Source of the DNA: Antitrichia curtipendula
Lineage: Eukaryota > Streptophyta > Bryopsida > Hypnales > Leucodontaceae
DNA length: 64,000 nt
Direction: 5' to 3'
Assembly (NCBI GenBank): GCA_951230915.1
Contig: OX579640.1
Location: 20,232,981 to 20,296,980, forward strand
Positions 24,044 through 36,409 of the stretch are shown here, in pieces (within the stretch, counting starts at the first letter, position 1; each line of letters starts with the position of its first letter). Below the pieces are notes generated by a model. That model did not search any database, was not told where the DNA came from, and worked only from the letters and a program-made list of their open reading frames with translations. The translations under genes and the position numbers were made by a program.

Positions 24044-24260
24044 GGCGTTGGACCTTGCTCCCAATCTCTCTTCAACTACAGCATACAATATTGATCACAC
24101 TCCCAAAGAACAGCACCAACTTATACGAACAATTCCCTCCAACCAAAAGAGCTTTCCAGCAAAAACAAAAATTCAAGAAAATTATCACTGTAAACCCTAA
24201 CAACTACCCGAATAATTGTCGGGCACCTTGACCGCCACGCCTCCAAGAACAATAAAGATG

Positions 24261-25300
24261 AAGCATGCACTTACCTTCGAACTACGTCTAGAGCTTGGTC
24301 GTTGATGTCACCCCCCTTCGATCAGCCCAGGGGTATCTATGATGTTCAACGTCAATCCCGCTCTTGACCTCGCACATTGAAGCGGTCTCAGAGTCTCCGA
24401 CTAATGAGGAAAAAGCACCAAATTCATCAGTATGACATTGCAAGCACTATTCTGCCTTCTACTAGAAAATACGCTTCACGGGCTACACAAATTTCACGGC
24501 ACAGTTGTGTCACCTGGAAAGCACTGACGACTGACCCTCTTGCCAACAATCAAATTCACAGTTGAGCTTTTGCCTAAACCGTCAGCGACTCCTTATTCTA
24601 CAAAACTCCCCGTGGCCATAATCAATGTCATGCATTCCCTATCCCCTTCACAATCTGAGGTTCATTCTAATGCAGGTCAAAAACCAGAAAACCCTAAACC
24701 AAGTGGCGGACAAAACATCGTCACCGTAATTTGAATTCTCCCATTCCAATACTACAACTAACCAGGCAACAACTCAAAATAGGGTTACGAGCCAATACTA
24801 AAACCATAATATCAAAACACTGGGAAAAAAACCCAGCACCTGCTGCCGGAGCTTCCCGAGAATGTTGTGCAGAGTCGTCTGCGTTGCGACGCGGAACTGC
24901 TACGATCCAGTCCACTCACGCGCCGGAGTCGCCGCCGTCGTGTCCGCCACGCTAGACCCCCGAGTCTCGTTCTCCTGTTAAACCCCACAGAAAACCTCAC
25001 CGCCAATTCAAAGGCGCCTTTCCTCAAACCACACTGGCAAGTTCTTGCATAGTCGAGAAACGGAGGCAGAAAGCTTGTACATGAAACGGCAACAAATGTG
25101 GCAAGTGCCGCACAAATTGGCTGGGCGACAACAAAATTGGGGAGGACAGTATGCGCAGCGCAATCGCCTACGCCCAGTCGAAGCCACGTCCCGTTCTGAG
25201 CCACATCCCGTTCTCAGATCCCGAAACCCTGCGGGACCCCTAAATACCAGATCCCAAAATCTTGAATGGATGAAGATCTGGATGAAGTGCTCCATCCTCT
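24261..25300 (-). pseudogene. Truncated duplicate of TOC34 (promoter plus exons 1-3), decayed
   Basis: It is homologous to 12966-14042 in the same orientation. At least three lesions disable it. The TOC34 start ATG is ACG (complement of 24936-24938). About 22 bp of exon 2 are missing at about 24574, removing the P-loop glycines. Exon 3 has an extra C in the run 24311-24316, shifting frame. Exons 4-7 were never copied. The copied promoter side abuts the FAN1 start codon (about 190 bp away), and the pseudo-exons point toward SART1, whose start lies 218 bp downstream. It may therefore supply promoter or 5' leader sequence to either neighbour; that is inference. Confidence 0.9.
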
Positions 25301-25493
25301 TTCAGTATACTGTATCCCGTTTCCAGTCACCTCCCGCCCTTCACCGTCGTCTCCGCAAGAGTGAATTTGAAGCCTCCTGTGCGTCGTTTTGCCGTTTGCG
25401 GCGTTGAGGTTTCAAGAATTTTTTTCCCCAACCTTTCATGAATGCATCGCCGCATCGCCACTCAAGGATTTAGATGACCCCCCCGTCGCGAAG

Positions 25494-28400
25494 ATGGACG
25501 GGAGACGGAAGCTCGCAGTGATGCTGCGGGGCCATGAGAGCTTGCTCCGACTGGTGGGCAAGCGCCGGAAGCTCCACCCCTCCGTTTTCCTCTTAGCCCC
25601 CACCGCCGAAGGCACGCATGAGGACACCAAAATCAATGTACGTTACCCATCTCTCCATTCTTCTCTTGACAATCGTGGTAACAAAATCATAGCCTTGTCA
25701 AATTGATACTGAATTTGATGTGGGGCACCAACAGGAGGGGTCCCAACCTTCAGTGGACGAGAGTGGCAAGGAGAATTGCTTTCCGGAGTGGGTGAGTTGC
25801 CCTGTTTGCTCCAAGAGCATCAAAGGCAACGATGCAGCGATGAACAACCATCTAGGTCAGGATACAACTTTGAGCGTATGGTTACTGTGAAATTTATGCT
25901 TGATGAAGCGCATCGACACTTATAAAGGATCCCCTGTTTTAAGCATAATGCCATATGCTCTGATAAACCTTGAGCTTATGGTTACTGATAAACCTTGGTC
26001 TAATAAACCTTGAGCTTATGGTTATTGTGAAATTTATGGTTAAGTTGCGAATGACTGCAGCTTCTAGAAGATTCTATTGGATGCACGCCCTTTTTTGTTT
26101 CGGTTGTTTTGATGGACTGGTTTGGTTTGCGATGGGCTGGCAGATTCATGTCTTGTGAAGGGTAGCAGACGCAAGACCACGCAGCTTACATTGTTCAGTT
26201 CCATGAAAAGAGTTACAAGTACTTCGACAAAGGAGTCTTTGACGGAAGGCAAGGGACAAATTGGGGAAAGGAATTTGGATTGCACTTTATTGCCCCTGGC
26301 TGAGGCGAGTGCTATTGGAGTTCGTTCTGAGGAATTAGTATCTGACGACTCAAAGGAGGGTGTTCTGTGTCCGCTCAGTAATGCAGGGACTGAAAAACAG
26401 GAGATTATGAATGGAGTTGTGAAGGCTGAGATTGATGTAGTGGATAAATCTGATTCTGTAAGAGATGTGAAACTGGAGCCAATTGAAATGACGCAAAGGG
26501 ATTATGTGAAATTGGAGGACTTGTGTATTTGTACATGCCACTTTGCCGCACTGAACTCATGTTGTGGGGACACTCCAGAGTCTGAACAAACTGCCGCATC
26601 AAGGGATAGCTTGTTAGGTGCGAATGATGACGAGGCTTCTGTACATATGCCTGGCATTGTTCGAGAGGAGGTCTTTAGAGATTCATCAGTAGTCATAGGT
26701 GATATCAGCACTCGTATAGTTGGCAGGAAGTTTAGTATGGAAGCAGTCTGTGAAGGAATGCAGCTGGCGTTCGTCAGAGATGCAGAGAACCGGAAGGATT
26801 CTAATGCTGTCAAGGTGTGTGCCACTCGTTTATTTTTTATCTGGAGTGGAGGATGTAAATTCTCATGTTTTCATGCTTTTCTTTATTCGTAATGTACAGC
26901 AAATCTTTGACAACGCTTTATCTCGAAAAGAAATGTATGGGGATTGATTCTGCTGTGCATGAAGGGAAGTCTTACCCTCTTAACATAAAAAATTTCGTGA
27001 AATCAACTTGACCTTGAAGTATGAATTTCGTATTGACCACACGATTCATGCATTTAAACAGGTCATCACACTGGACAAGTTGGAACTGGGTTATCTTCCG
27101 AGATTGGTTTCGGTCCATCTCTCTGTTTTGCTTGACAAGGAGTTAGGGAACCTGACGGTGCGTTTTTTTACTAGTCCGTACTGAGAATTGGATTTGAGAG
27201 AGTTTATTGTTCTATGCATGTCCATTATAGAATTTTGAACATTTCTTGTAGTTCAATCATTATGTAAGTTCCTGTGGTTATGCTATTCTTCAAGTCGTAA
27301 CCTGATCTGTTTTTCGTACATTCAGGGCTTTGTATTGACTGTTCCTGAAGACGTGTTTGAGGCAGTACCAATAAAAGTCATCTTGGAGAAGAAAAACTTG
27401 GAGCCTGCATACGAAGAAATTATTAGCAAGTGCTGGCAGGGAGCTCTGGCTGCAAGTCTGGTCCCTCCGAAGCAGTTTAAGTACGAGGCCAATTTCCTGT
27501 GTTTGCTGCAATCAGTCCAGGAGCGTGATAGTCACTTGTTTAATTCTGACGAGCAGGCCCTTTTGAGTAAGCTCCTTTTCTCTTTCTCGGAGATTGATAA
27601 GTTTTCATTAATCAATTTGTTGCTATAGATTCTTGTTAGTTTTTTTGGTCCTGACGCTTCAGTCACTGGTGGAGTATGAGCTTAAGCACGGAATCCGACA
27701 GGCTTGCTGTCTAATGATTGGACCAACTAACTGAGAGACTTAAATGGCTGCAGGATCTTTTCAACTTTTATCTGCTGATGCTCAAAGACTCTTCATTCAT
27801 CTCTATCAGCGCAAAGGTGCACACCGGAGATACTCTTCGTAGAGGGTCTAAATCTAGGCATGTGAGTGTCAGATTTCTTGCATAAGAATCAAGTGGATCG
27901 TTTGTAGAAATTGTATCCTGATTCGATGGTTGTGGCTGACAGGTCCATGGTTTCGCGTGAATAATCTGAATTACACTGATGTTGGTGACATGGATTCTTC
28001 TTGTCAGGAGCTTACTGGTATGTATTCGATCACGATGCTCTACTTTCAGATTGCAACATTGATTATTGAAGTTGTATTTTGTTGAAGAATACTGTGTTGT
28101 CTAATTTGACTGCGTTTGGCAGCTACTGGCTACATGATTGCCTCTGATGCAATAGATGATAGCTCTGCCACCGAATTCAGGGAGATTGTTGAAATTTTGA
28201 ATGTATTCGAGCTGAGGCAATTGGTGGTCTCTGCCCAGCTTAAGGCGAGTTACCAGTCTCTTATGCATTAGTGCTCTCTGAACATGTGAATTTCAGTTGT
28301 CTGTTGTTTCTGTATATTTACTGGAGTTTCGGTTTTGGTTGGTTTGTTAGTTGATGTCGATGATTTAGCTATTTTGGACTTGGACATTGTGCTAAGTTTC

Positions 28401-31400
28401 TGCACAGGGGTCACTTTGATGGTGTGTCAATGAACTTAACTTCTTGCTTAGCTGTTCTTGTTTTGTAGGATAGAAAGGAGGTTGCAGTTGCAAGAAAAGA
28501 AGAGCTTGTGTGCTGGGCTACCTCTGGCATCTTTGATAATGACCAGGTTTCAGCTCTTGGGGGTTGCAGGTAAAGTGCAACAGTGGATACCCTGGAAATT
28601 TCCGAAAGCTTGCTGGTTAATTTCATTACCTGATTTGTTGCATTTGTCCATTCAAATTGCTCAATTTTGTTCAGTTCATCACTTGCCCGGCGTTCTAAGC
28701 ACCTATAACTGACTGTGTATGCAGTGGTACTGTTTTGAGGAATATGCTGCTGGATTTGCTTGGACCTTGCGTTCGGGTCTCTGATGATGCCTCATTCTTG
28801 CTGTGGAGATCGCAGGTATTTTGATTTTAAAGTTCACTGGTTTGCAGTATACCTTATGTGATATTGGTCATACGTCTCTACGTTAATCCCCTGTATTATC
28901 TGTAGCCAACATACCTTCTGCTATCTAAGAATGTGTAGACATAATCTTGAAGATGCCAGGTCATAAGCAGCCTCATACGCATGTGTGCTCTGCATTGCAG
29001 AGACTCTTTTTTCTGAACGGAGATCAAGATCTTTCATCCTTCTTGCTAGTGGATATGGGAAGAGTGAAGTACCCTGAATATAAATGCAATCGGCAGACTC
29101 CTGTTTTCGCTACCCGTGAGGGGTTACTCGAGTATGAGAAGGTATAAGATGTTTATTATCTCCAGAGGTAAAAATTATTGACATAGAACATGACCGCATT
29201 TGTTTAAAGCCCTCCAAATCCATTCATAGAGGAACCTCAAGAGATTATTTTGCCGTTTCAGGCCCTGGAAGTTGCACAAGCTATGGACATGGCTCTTGAA
29301 GTGAACGACATGGCCAATGTAATGGCTTTTACAGAAAGAGCCCGGGCGTTTCTACGATTGAATCAGAATGAGGGCAGCAAAGAGCCACAATGTGACGATC
29401 GACCCTCATTTCTATACCGTTTCACAGCTGCTCGAGTATATGCAACAGTTTGTACTTTGAGTGTATCAATTCTTGAACGAGAGCGCAGGTATTTCTTTTT
29501 CTGCCCACTATGCTGTCGACTTCTATAGACTCCCGGATGACATCACAAGGACAGCTGTCCACTGAATACTGTACCGACTCTATTTGGCGAATTTATGTTT
29601 GTGATGGTTAAGAAATTTTGAATATATCTGCTTCGTTCGAGAGCATAGTTTGGTATGAATTTGAATATACTCTGTGCAGAGAACCTACCTGGAGATGATA
29701 TTTGTCAGAGGACGGATATTTCATTATTGAAGAGCTTCAAAGTAGCTGAACCTTGAATAACTTTCTGTTCCTGGTAGATATGCAGAGGCAGTTGAATTAT
29801 TGAAGGAACTGCTGACTATTTGTATTCGATCGGGTAGAAGAGGCTACTGGACTGTGCGGCTTTCAACAGATTTGGACCACTTAGGTCGCAAGGAAGAGAG
29901 TCTTCTAGTGGCTGAGAAAGGTGTCACTGACCCTTTTATTAGAGGAGGAGATCTTGTAGCATTGCAGCGTCGTGTCGTCCGTCTCAGCAAGCCGCCTCGA
30001 AGGTGGAGAAAACCACCATATGCCGAGGCACTGGATTTGAAAGTTGAAGAGGTGAGCATCACGTATCTATAAATGGATTGATGTGCACGTAAAAGATATG
30101 CAAGCTACCCTTTTCAGCTCATACGGTGTCTCATAAAGCATTTTCATCTACCATGACCATCTATTAGTATTCACTTGTCATTTTTCTTACTAGTAAGCAC
30201 CATTTTCGTTTAATCTGCTTGCATGAGATTCAATAGTGGTATGTTCGCATTATCATTTTTCATTTCTTTGTGTCTATATACCTTACATTATCAAATGATG
30301 GAGGAGTATTTGAAGTACTTACATTATACATTCTCACAATAATCGCCTAATTTATTTGTTATCACCAATTTTCAGGTCCAAATACTGGGTCGACCATTGA
30401 ACTCCACAATCGGAATGAAGAGTCGGTTTTATGGTTTTGATGAACAACAATGTGGGGTGGAGGAGTTAGCTCTGCAATACTACGCTAGTGAAGAGGGTGG
30501 TGGTTGGCAAGGAATGCATTCAGAGGGGGGAGTGTGGATGATGCTGTTCAGTCTCCTCATGTGGGAGATTCTCTTTGCCGACGTACCTGATGTCTTCCAG
30601 ACTTCGTTTCAGGTATCTTTCCTGTGGTTAGAACTCGTGGAAGTTCGAATACCGTTGTTCTGAACCTCTTCTCAGTGATTATAAATCCACAAAAATCAAA
30701 CTTCAGAACCTCTCTTGAGATTGTGCCTTCTGTTTTTATTATTAAAATTGTTTGGTAGTTCCATTTAGCCTTGAGTTGCATCAAGATTCCTTTTGCGAAA
30801 TAACAACACCACCGAGGACATGTACTGCAGACAGCTCCACTCGATCTGGATAGTCGTTCCTTTTACATTGCACGACGGGCTATCATTGAAACACGTCTCG
30901 AAGAGATTCGTCAAGGTAGTGCAGTTGCGCTGCTTGCAGAGTGCTGGTCTAAGCATCATGGCACTTACTGTCGAGGTGCCAACTGGGAAAAGTACTCTCT
31001 TGAGACTCTTCAGACGGTTGCTGCTTGTGTTGGAGGGTCACGATTGTCTTCATTTTTCCGACTTCTCACTCAAGATCATGCTGGGTACTCAGCAGGGATG
31101 CCGGACCTCCTCCTTTGGCGAACCTTCAGGTGAGTATTATGGACTAGATTATGCTCGATAGTTCATCACAAATGTCCGTATTTGTATTTTTCGCAAATCT
31201 AAGGGTTTAGAAAGAGGGTCTGCCGTATGAGTTTTAACGCTTTTCTGACTATCCAATGGACTGGTGACAAATCTGCCTTGAAAACCGGACTTGGCATTAT
31301 GTGCTAGTAATGAGAAATGCTGCAAGTACAGAAAAAGCTCTCACCCGACTTTGAATATTGATAGCTAATTGTATCATGTCTCAAGACAACACTCTGGCTA

Positions 31401-31775
31401 TACTAATGAATTGTCTTATAAGTATCCAAGGTTCTGACCTTCTGCAAGTTCAAGAATAACAGGTTTGATTATTGTGTTTACTCTGGTCACAGGAAACCTA
31501 GTTTATTGAAAAGAACCAGCTCCGATATGAACTGTCGAAGTTGCGATTGTAATCAAGAGGTGGATACTTTGGATTTTTCCGACCCTGCTCACCCGGTGGA
31601 GGCGGAAGGTACTGTAACAGTTGAGGGGTATGTGGTTCGAGGTGAAGCAAAACTCGTGGAGGTCAAAGGTCCGAGAGATAGGCTCTCAGAGCAACAACGT
31701 GCCTGGATTGTTAGCTTGCTTAATGCAGGTTTGACTGTCCAAGTGTGCAAAGTTCTAGAAAGTATAGATTGTTGA
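25494..31775 (+). CDS. FAN1: FAN1, Fanconi-associated structure-specific nuclease
   Basis: FAN1 cuts 5' flaps and branched DNA during interstrand-crosslink repair in the nucleus. Sixteen exons join in frame to 1061 residues: 25494-25637, 25735-25855, 26144-26814, 27062-27157, 27326-27566, 27754-27816, 27943-28017, 28123-28244, 28469-28569, 28725-28815, 29001-29141, 29262-29488, 29778-30051, 30376-30612, 30831-31129, 31493-31775. An N-terminal UBZ4 zinc finger has ligands C70, C73, H87 and C91. A HIRAN domain, typical of plant FAN1, spans about 270-345. SAP/TPR-like helices fill the middle, including QRKGPWFRVNNL. The C-terminal VRR-NUC domain keeps HSEGG (E839), GMPD (D960), EVKGPRDR (E1024, K1026) and SEQQRAW. 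All expected catalytic residues are present, so it should be active. Intron 8 appears to use a GC donor. The start is the only upstream in-frame ATG before the zinc finger. Confidence 0.95.
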
Positions 31776-32546
31776 TAGCTGATTGACTGACTTATCTGTC
31801 CTCTGAGACATGGCCATATGCCATCGGTAACAAGATTAATCTTCACGAGCTTATTTATTCTGCTTGTACCCATTTGAATTGAACTCATCAAGCACAAGGA
31901 AAGAGACTCTTCTGTGCAAAGGGGCTAATCAGGCCAGGTATGGACGCGTATTTATATAATTCTTTTTGAAGCTATATCATTTGCTGTTAGTATCCTGCTT
32001 CCTTAAGTTAGGGTGTTTGTTTATTTGTTTGTTATGTTCCCGTAGACTGTATGCCCCCCGGTTTGTGTTCTTGGTACCATCGAAAAGCTCTCTGCGAGGA
32101 GGGTGCATGGGCTTTGTTTCGTGGTGTTCCGATCTATGATGTTGAATTTCAATTTTTTTTGAACTAAAAAATTTAAAAATTTAAGAATTACTTTTACTGT
32201 GGCAATTAATGTGGCAACAGCACAGACACACTAGTTCTTTTTTAAGCTATCATTTGCTGTTAGTATCTTGTTTCCTTATGCATGAAGCTCGTTGTCTCAC
32301 TTTCATCATTCACATGCTCAAATCTTGAATTCACTGTGATCACATTGGAGAATAGGGACACTTTTTGAGCACCCCAACTTCACCTAAAGAAATTCATATC
32401 TAATTCAATGACACTCTGAAAAGTAGAGATCTTCTACAGTATTTTGACTTCAAATGAGTTATATTGGTTCTTTTAATACCTATTGATTCCCATGGTTTCA
32501 GAAATGATGATTTCAACAGGGACTTCCCGCATTCTTTCAGGGTTAA

Positions 32547-33490
32547 CCCCTAAAGGTTTTTGACTATGTTTTCACAAAAAACGCTCCCAAACTGCCATTT
32601 CTAGTACAAGTACAAAATTTTGGAAAAAAAATAAATTGGACACATGTAACCGTAGGATCTTGTAGTAAATTAGTTTGAGAAGATGTGGGAAAAATTTCAG
32701 AAATTTCCACCGTGTAGATTGCAAGATATTAGCATTTGAAGTGACAAAAACCCTTTTTTTGTCCCTGCGAAAAACCGGGCAGCTGCACTTCACATGGTCA
32801 CATTTGTATGAAAAAATGTCCAAAATGGTGGTAACTCTTTGGATTCATTCTTCAAAGCAAGTTAGCTACATGCTTGAAAAATTTCAGATCATTTGGAAAT
32901 GTACAACATATAGGAAAAAAGTAGTAAGTAGAAAGAAGTAGAAAATGATTCAAAACACTAAATTGTTAAGGATTTAATTGTGGAATTGAAAAATGCCAAT
33001 CCAAACGATTGTAATGTTGTAAGAAACAATCTACACCTTGTGTTTATATTTTTTTCCAAAAATATTGAAAATTGAGTTAAATAAAGGACTTCAAAGTTTA
33101 TTTTAGAGTAGAGATTCCATAACTACCCGCAAACTACCCACAACTAAAATTCCTCATAACTTTCATCTCATAAATCAAAGTGGAATGATTCAAAGCTTTC
33201 CTTGTGCACATGAATCTAGAGAACCAATTTCAAATTTTTATTTCTCTAGAAAATGATTTTTAAAGAAGTTTTTTTTGCTACCCTGGCTGCCCGCCGAACA
33301 ATGAAAACTACATATCATACCATAACTTTTTAACCATGTGGTCAAAAGTTATGAAAATTTTTGGGCCCTAAAGCTACTCCTCGGGCACATCTTATGTGAA
33401 AATTTCAAAGAAAAAAAATAAAAATTCCATTTGTGGTGAGCTGCCCCCAAACGCTATGTTGTCAAAAAACGGTGTTTGGTCCTTTAGGGG
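32547..33490 (+). mobile_element. Large TTAA-flanked DNA element, complete, 944 bp
   Basis: Perfect TTAA lies on both sides (32543-32546, 33491-33494). The termini are perfect 10-bp inverted repeats, CCCCTAAAGG and CCTTTAGGGG. The interior is shared with 54283-55207 and, inverted, with 56320-57210 and 8063-8410: for example GTAGGATCTTGTAG, then GATTGCAAGATAT, then AAAAAACCGGGCAGCTGCAC. It has no frame for a transposase, so it is non-autonomous. Confidence 0.85.
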
Positions 33491-33494
33491 TTAA

Positions 33495-33704
33495 CCCTTA
33501 AATGATGGGCTCATAGCCGTGGAAATCATTTGTTTTGTCACTGTGTGAATTGTTGAATTAAAATAATGCAAAAGCACTCATTGGAAGATAAACTACTATA
33601 GATGATCTTCCCTTTTCGCACAAAATTGGAAGGATGAATAGTTGCACTTCTGTCCTATAGGGAGAGATTCTTTGTCATTCATTGGCCTCAATGGCGTTTA
33701 TGGG
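33495..33704. mobile_element. Short TTAA-flanked element abutting the previous one, 210 bp
   Basis: The left TTAA (33491-33494) is shared with the right flank of the 944-bp element; the right TTAA is 33705-33708. The termini are CCCTTAAATGATGGG and, complemented, CCCATAAACGCCATTG. The two elements sharing one TTAA means one inserted precisely at the target duplication of the other. Confidence 0.7.
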
Positions 33705-34086
33705 TTAAAGAATCTTTTTGGATAGGTCACCTACACACAAGTATTTGCTGACTTCCAATCAGTATGAGGACATCATCAATGGGCACTTTGGATTTATACG
33801 CTAGAAACTTGATTTTCAGAGTCACTGTAGTTTGTAAGTTGTAAAATTTCAGTGTTGTCGATCCAGACCTCCCTCTCCAACAAACTAGCCACGGTCCACA
33901 TTGGCAAGCATTTGTGAGAAGAAAAGCAACATGAAAGCAACCTTTCATTAACAGAGAGTCTCTAGAAATGTTATTTTTAGTGTTAGACTAAGCTTTTCAG
34001 TGTGGTGTTCAATCTGCTATAGAAATACGAAATGTGCTGTGTGGGAGACAACATTTTGACCATCTCTAATTGTGCAGTAGATTTAA

Positions 34087-34302
34087 CCCTTAAGTGCTCG
34101 AACATCCATATTCTGGTTAGAAAGCTTGTAGGCACAATTTCATCCAACCAACTTCTCATTCATCCAATGCAATACTTGAATTTTGAAAAGACAACCTTGC
34201 TTAATTACCCAATTTCCTGATATTCTAATAAATGATATTTTTGTACAAAGATGTAAACAAAAATGTGTCAATATTCAGAAAAAGATCAAGGTGTTTAAGG
34301 GG
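34087..34302. mobile_element. Short TTAA-flanked element, 216 bp
   Basis: TTAA flanks both ends (34083-34086, 34303-34306). The termini are CCCTTAAGTGCTCG and, complemented, CCCCTTAAACACCTTG. It is non-coding and of the same size class as 17990-18210 and 33495-33704. Confidence 0.65.
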
Positions 34303-35052
34303 TTAATTGTAAAGTCTTATAGAAAGACCTATTTAAGTGGTGCATCTTTCATCACTTGCTCTAAAGGGCATTTGAATTCTTACTCTACTTGAATGTTTCA
34401 GGAATGACAACTTGGCAGAACAACAACTTGGCAGAATGACAACTAGGCCAGGCTTAATCCACTTAAAAGTTCTTTGGAATGAAAAGACAGCATCCAATCA
34501 AATTTGTGCACAATTCCTGCGAATCTGTCATGTTGTGCACAAATCTGAAAGGACTGAAAGTAACTGCATATACACAGGGTTAAAACTTCATAGTAAAAGA
34601 ACAGAAGTAGCATTCAGTTGTTGATAGTTCCGTGCAAAACCTGTGTCATCCATCACAAGGCAGGCAGTGCACCAGCACACCAACACGGAAAGATGAGAGC
34701 TCCTGCATAATAGAGCATTCATGAAGTTTCAACAGTTTGTATCACAGAATACTTCACCGTGGCCATAGATTGAGCCAACTATGAACTCCGAAAGGCTACA
34801 TAGAAGCCCTAGTTACATTTCAAGTGCCAAACATGCAGTGCATGTAAGATTTGCCTGTGTATAATACATTGAGATTTGATGAGAACCACGTCTGCAGTAC
34901 CAGCGTACGACTTCCTTCTGCTAGCTCCCTCCGACTCTAGAACATCGATCAACACACTGAAATTCTACTTCTGAGATGCACTTGTCATTTATACTCCTCG
35001 ATCACCAAACCTGCAAAAAAACATCTACGTACACGAGCCATGCCTTACTTTG

Positions 35053-36369
35053 CTATTCAAATGTTATCAAATCTTTGGCATGCTCTGAAGACTTCGGCCG
35101 TCTACCATCATGGTCAGGACCACTGGTTGTAGCTGGGACATTGGATTGACCCCCAAAGTGCTTGTGATCAAAGCTAGCAGGGTACATGGTCCTCATGGAA
35201 TTTCGAGCCGAATTCGAGCTCCGAGAAGGACTCCTCGTCGACACTTGCTGTGCTTGCAACGCAGACGCCTCCTCTTTGAGAAACTTCAGCCTCAGTTTAT
35301 TCTGCTGCACCCGGTCCCATAGTGACATACTCACAGGGCACAAACAATACTCCAGCAGTTTCGTCAGGGAAGCCTGGTACGTGGAAGAATGGTGGATAGC
35401 AGCCAGGGGATGAATTTGTCCGCTCTTATTGGTCGACTGCTTCAACGCATGGTTGTACGCCGCATGTTCTTCTGCAAAGAGAATCTCTTGAAGAGACACC
35501 AGAGAGCGTAACGGGTACTCAAATTCATTCCGACTATGGCTGCCCAGCACCTCCAAGGGCACCTCCTTGCGTACGTGCTGCGCGTCGTTGATGTCCAACG
35601 CTGACAACTGCAACGCTTCTTCCATATCCTCTCCGACATAATCCACTGAAGCTCCTCCCGCTTTCTGTTTCTTGTCAGCAGTTGCGAAGAGATTCTCAAG
35701 TGCTGCACCCTGCTGTTGTTCCAAACTGATTCGCGTCGCCAGCTGCAAATCCAGATCCGGATCGCCAGTTTCCAAGGTTGTATTGAACTCGGGGTTCACA
35801 ACAGGGATAGTACTCGGAGAAGCGCCCCAGACGGGAACAGCGCGCGAGGCTCGCCCATCCTGAGACTGGAAAGCAATGGCTTGGATACGTCCCACTTTGG
35901 TGCTATCCTCGCTGAAGCACGAGAAGATGAGGCCCACGAATCCGTGATCCAGCATTTGGTACATGGCTTGGGTGCGCACGTCCACATGCGATGGCATCAC
36001 GGTGATGTGCGGGTGCGAGTGGTACCAACCAATCACTCTCGTGTTTTTGCCGGTGGCGGCTGTCATTCGATCTGCTTGTGCAGTTGCAGCAGCAAGCTGC
36101 TCCGGGTTGGTCTCCACGCGGTCCTTCCGACGGTCGAGGCGTGTTTGCGGCGCAGCGCACCACACAGTAGCGATGGTCCCGCCCTTGCCTGTGTACTGGG
36201 TGTCGCCCAGGAGAAGGCCCATAATCTCTTCCGTCTCCGTCGAGAGCGCGTGGGTGACACAGGTGAGCCACACCTCCTGGGTTACCCTCACCCCCTCCGA
36301 CGACATCTCCACTGTCTTTTCTCTCAATGCCCCTTGATCGCCCCTTCTAATGCTTAATTTCCAGTCCAA
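35053..36369 (-). CDS. BRCC36: BRCC36-type JAMM deubiquitinase, K63-specific
   Basis: This zinc metalloprotease removes Lys63-linked ubiquitin chains; in animals it is the catalytic subunit of BRCA1-A and BRISC, and the plant homologue is linked to homologous recombination. A single intronless frame of 438 residues is seen. The MPN+ domain starts near residue 30 with [13 protein letters not shown] (catalytic Glu at 47/48). The JAMM motif HSHPH then S and D gives H117, H119, S127 and D130, all intact. [11 protein letters not shown] and [12 protein letters not shown] follow. The C-terminal half has the family's predicted coiled-coil region, including RKEVPLEVL and the [13 protein letters not shown] block. 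The tail is Ser-rich. Met22 is an alternative start that aligns better with the shorter N-terminus of Arabidopsis BRCC36. Lack of introns contrasts with the intron-rich neighbours. Confidence 0.95.
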   Translation of the reverse strand: MDWKLSIRRGDQGALREKTVEMSSEGVRVTQEVWLTCVTHALSTETEEIMGLLLGDTQYTGKGGTIATVWCAAPQTRLDRRKDRVETNPEQLAAATAQADRMTAATGKNTRVIGWYHSHPHITVMPSHVDVRTQAMYQMLDHGFVGLIFSCFSEDSTKVGRIQAIAFQSQDGRASRAVPVWGASPSTIPVVNPEFNTTLETGDPDLDLQLATRISLEQQQGAALENLFATADKKQKAGGASVDYVGEDMEEALQLSALDINDAQHVRKEVPLEVLGSHSRNEFEYPLRSLVSLQEILFAEEHAAYNHALKQSTNKSGQIHPLAAIHHSSTYQASLTKLLEYCLCPVSMSLWDRVQQNKLRLKFLKEEASALQAQQVSTRSPSRSSNSARNSMRTMYPASFDHKHFGGQSNVPATTSGPDHDGRRPKSSEHAKDLITFE

Positions 36370-36409
36370 TGGAACATTCTGTGGCGCCTCCTCAGAACCA
36401 GATAGCTAC

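Larger units (their letters stand above)
31776..35052. other. Intergenic spacer between convergent FAN1 and BRCC36
   Basis: No gene is supported. It contains three TTAA-flanked elements (32547-33490, 33495-33704, 34087-34302). The first ~700 bases probably include the FAN1 3' UTR, and 34600-35052 likely includes the BRCC36 3' UTR. Open frames here are short and overlap the repeats. Confidence 0.6.

Noticed and set aside
24261..25300. A second functional TOC34-type GTPase
   Set aside because: Start codon lost, P-loop deleted, frame shifted and four exons absent.
35716..36357. Plus-strand open frame of 213 codons
   Set aside because: Antisense to BRCC36, with no recognisable domain; the minus-strand frame carries the full JAMM signature.
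1..36369. Operon-like DNA-repair cluster
   Set aside because: Genes are on different strands with unrelated genes and long spacers between; linkage alone is not evidence of a system.
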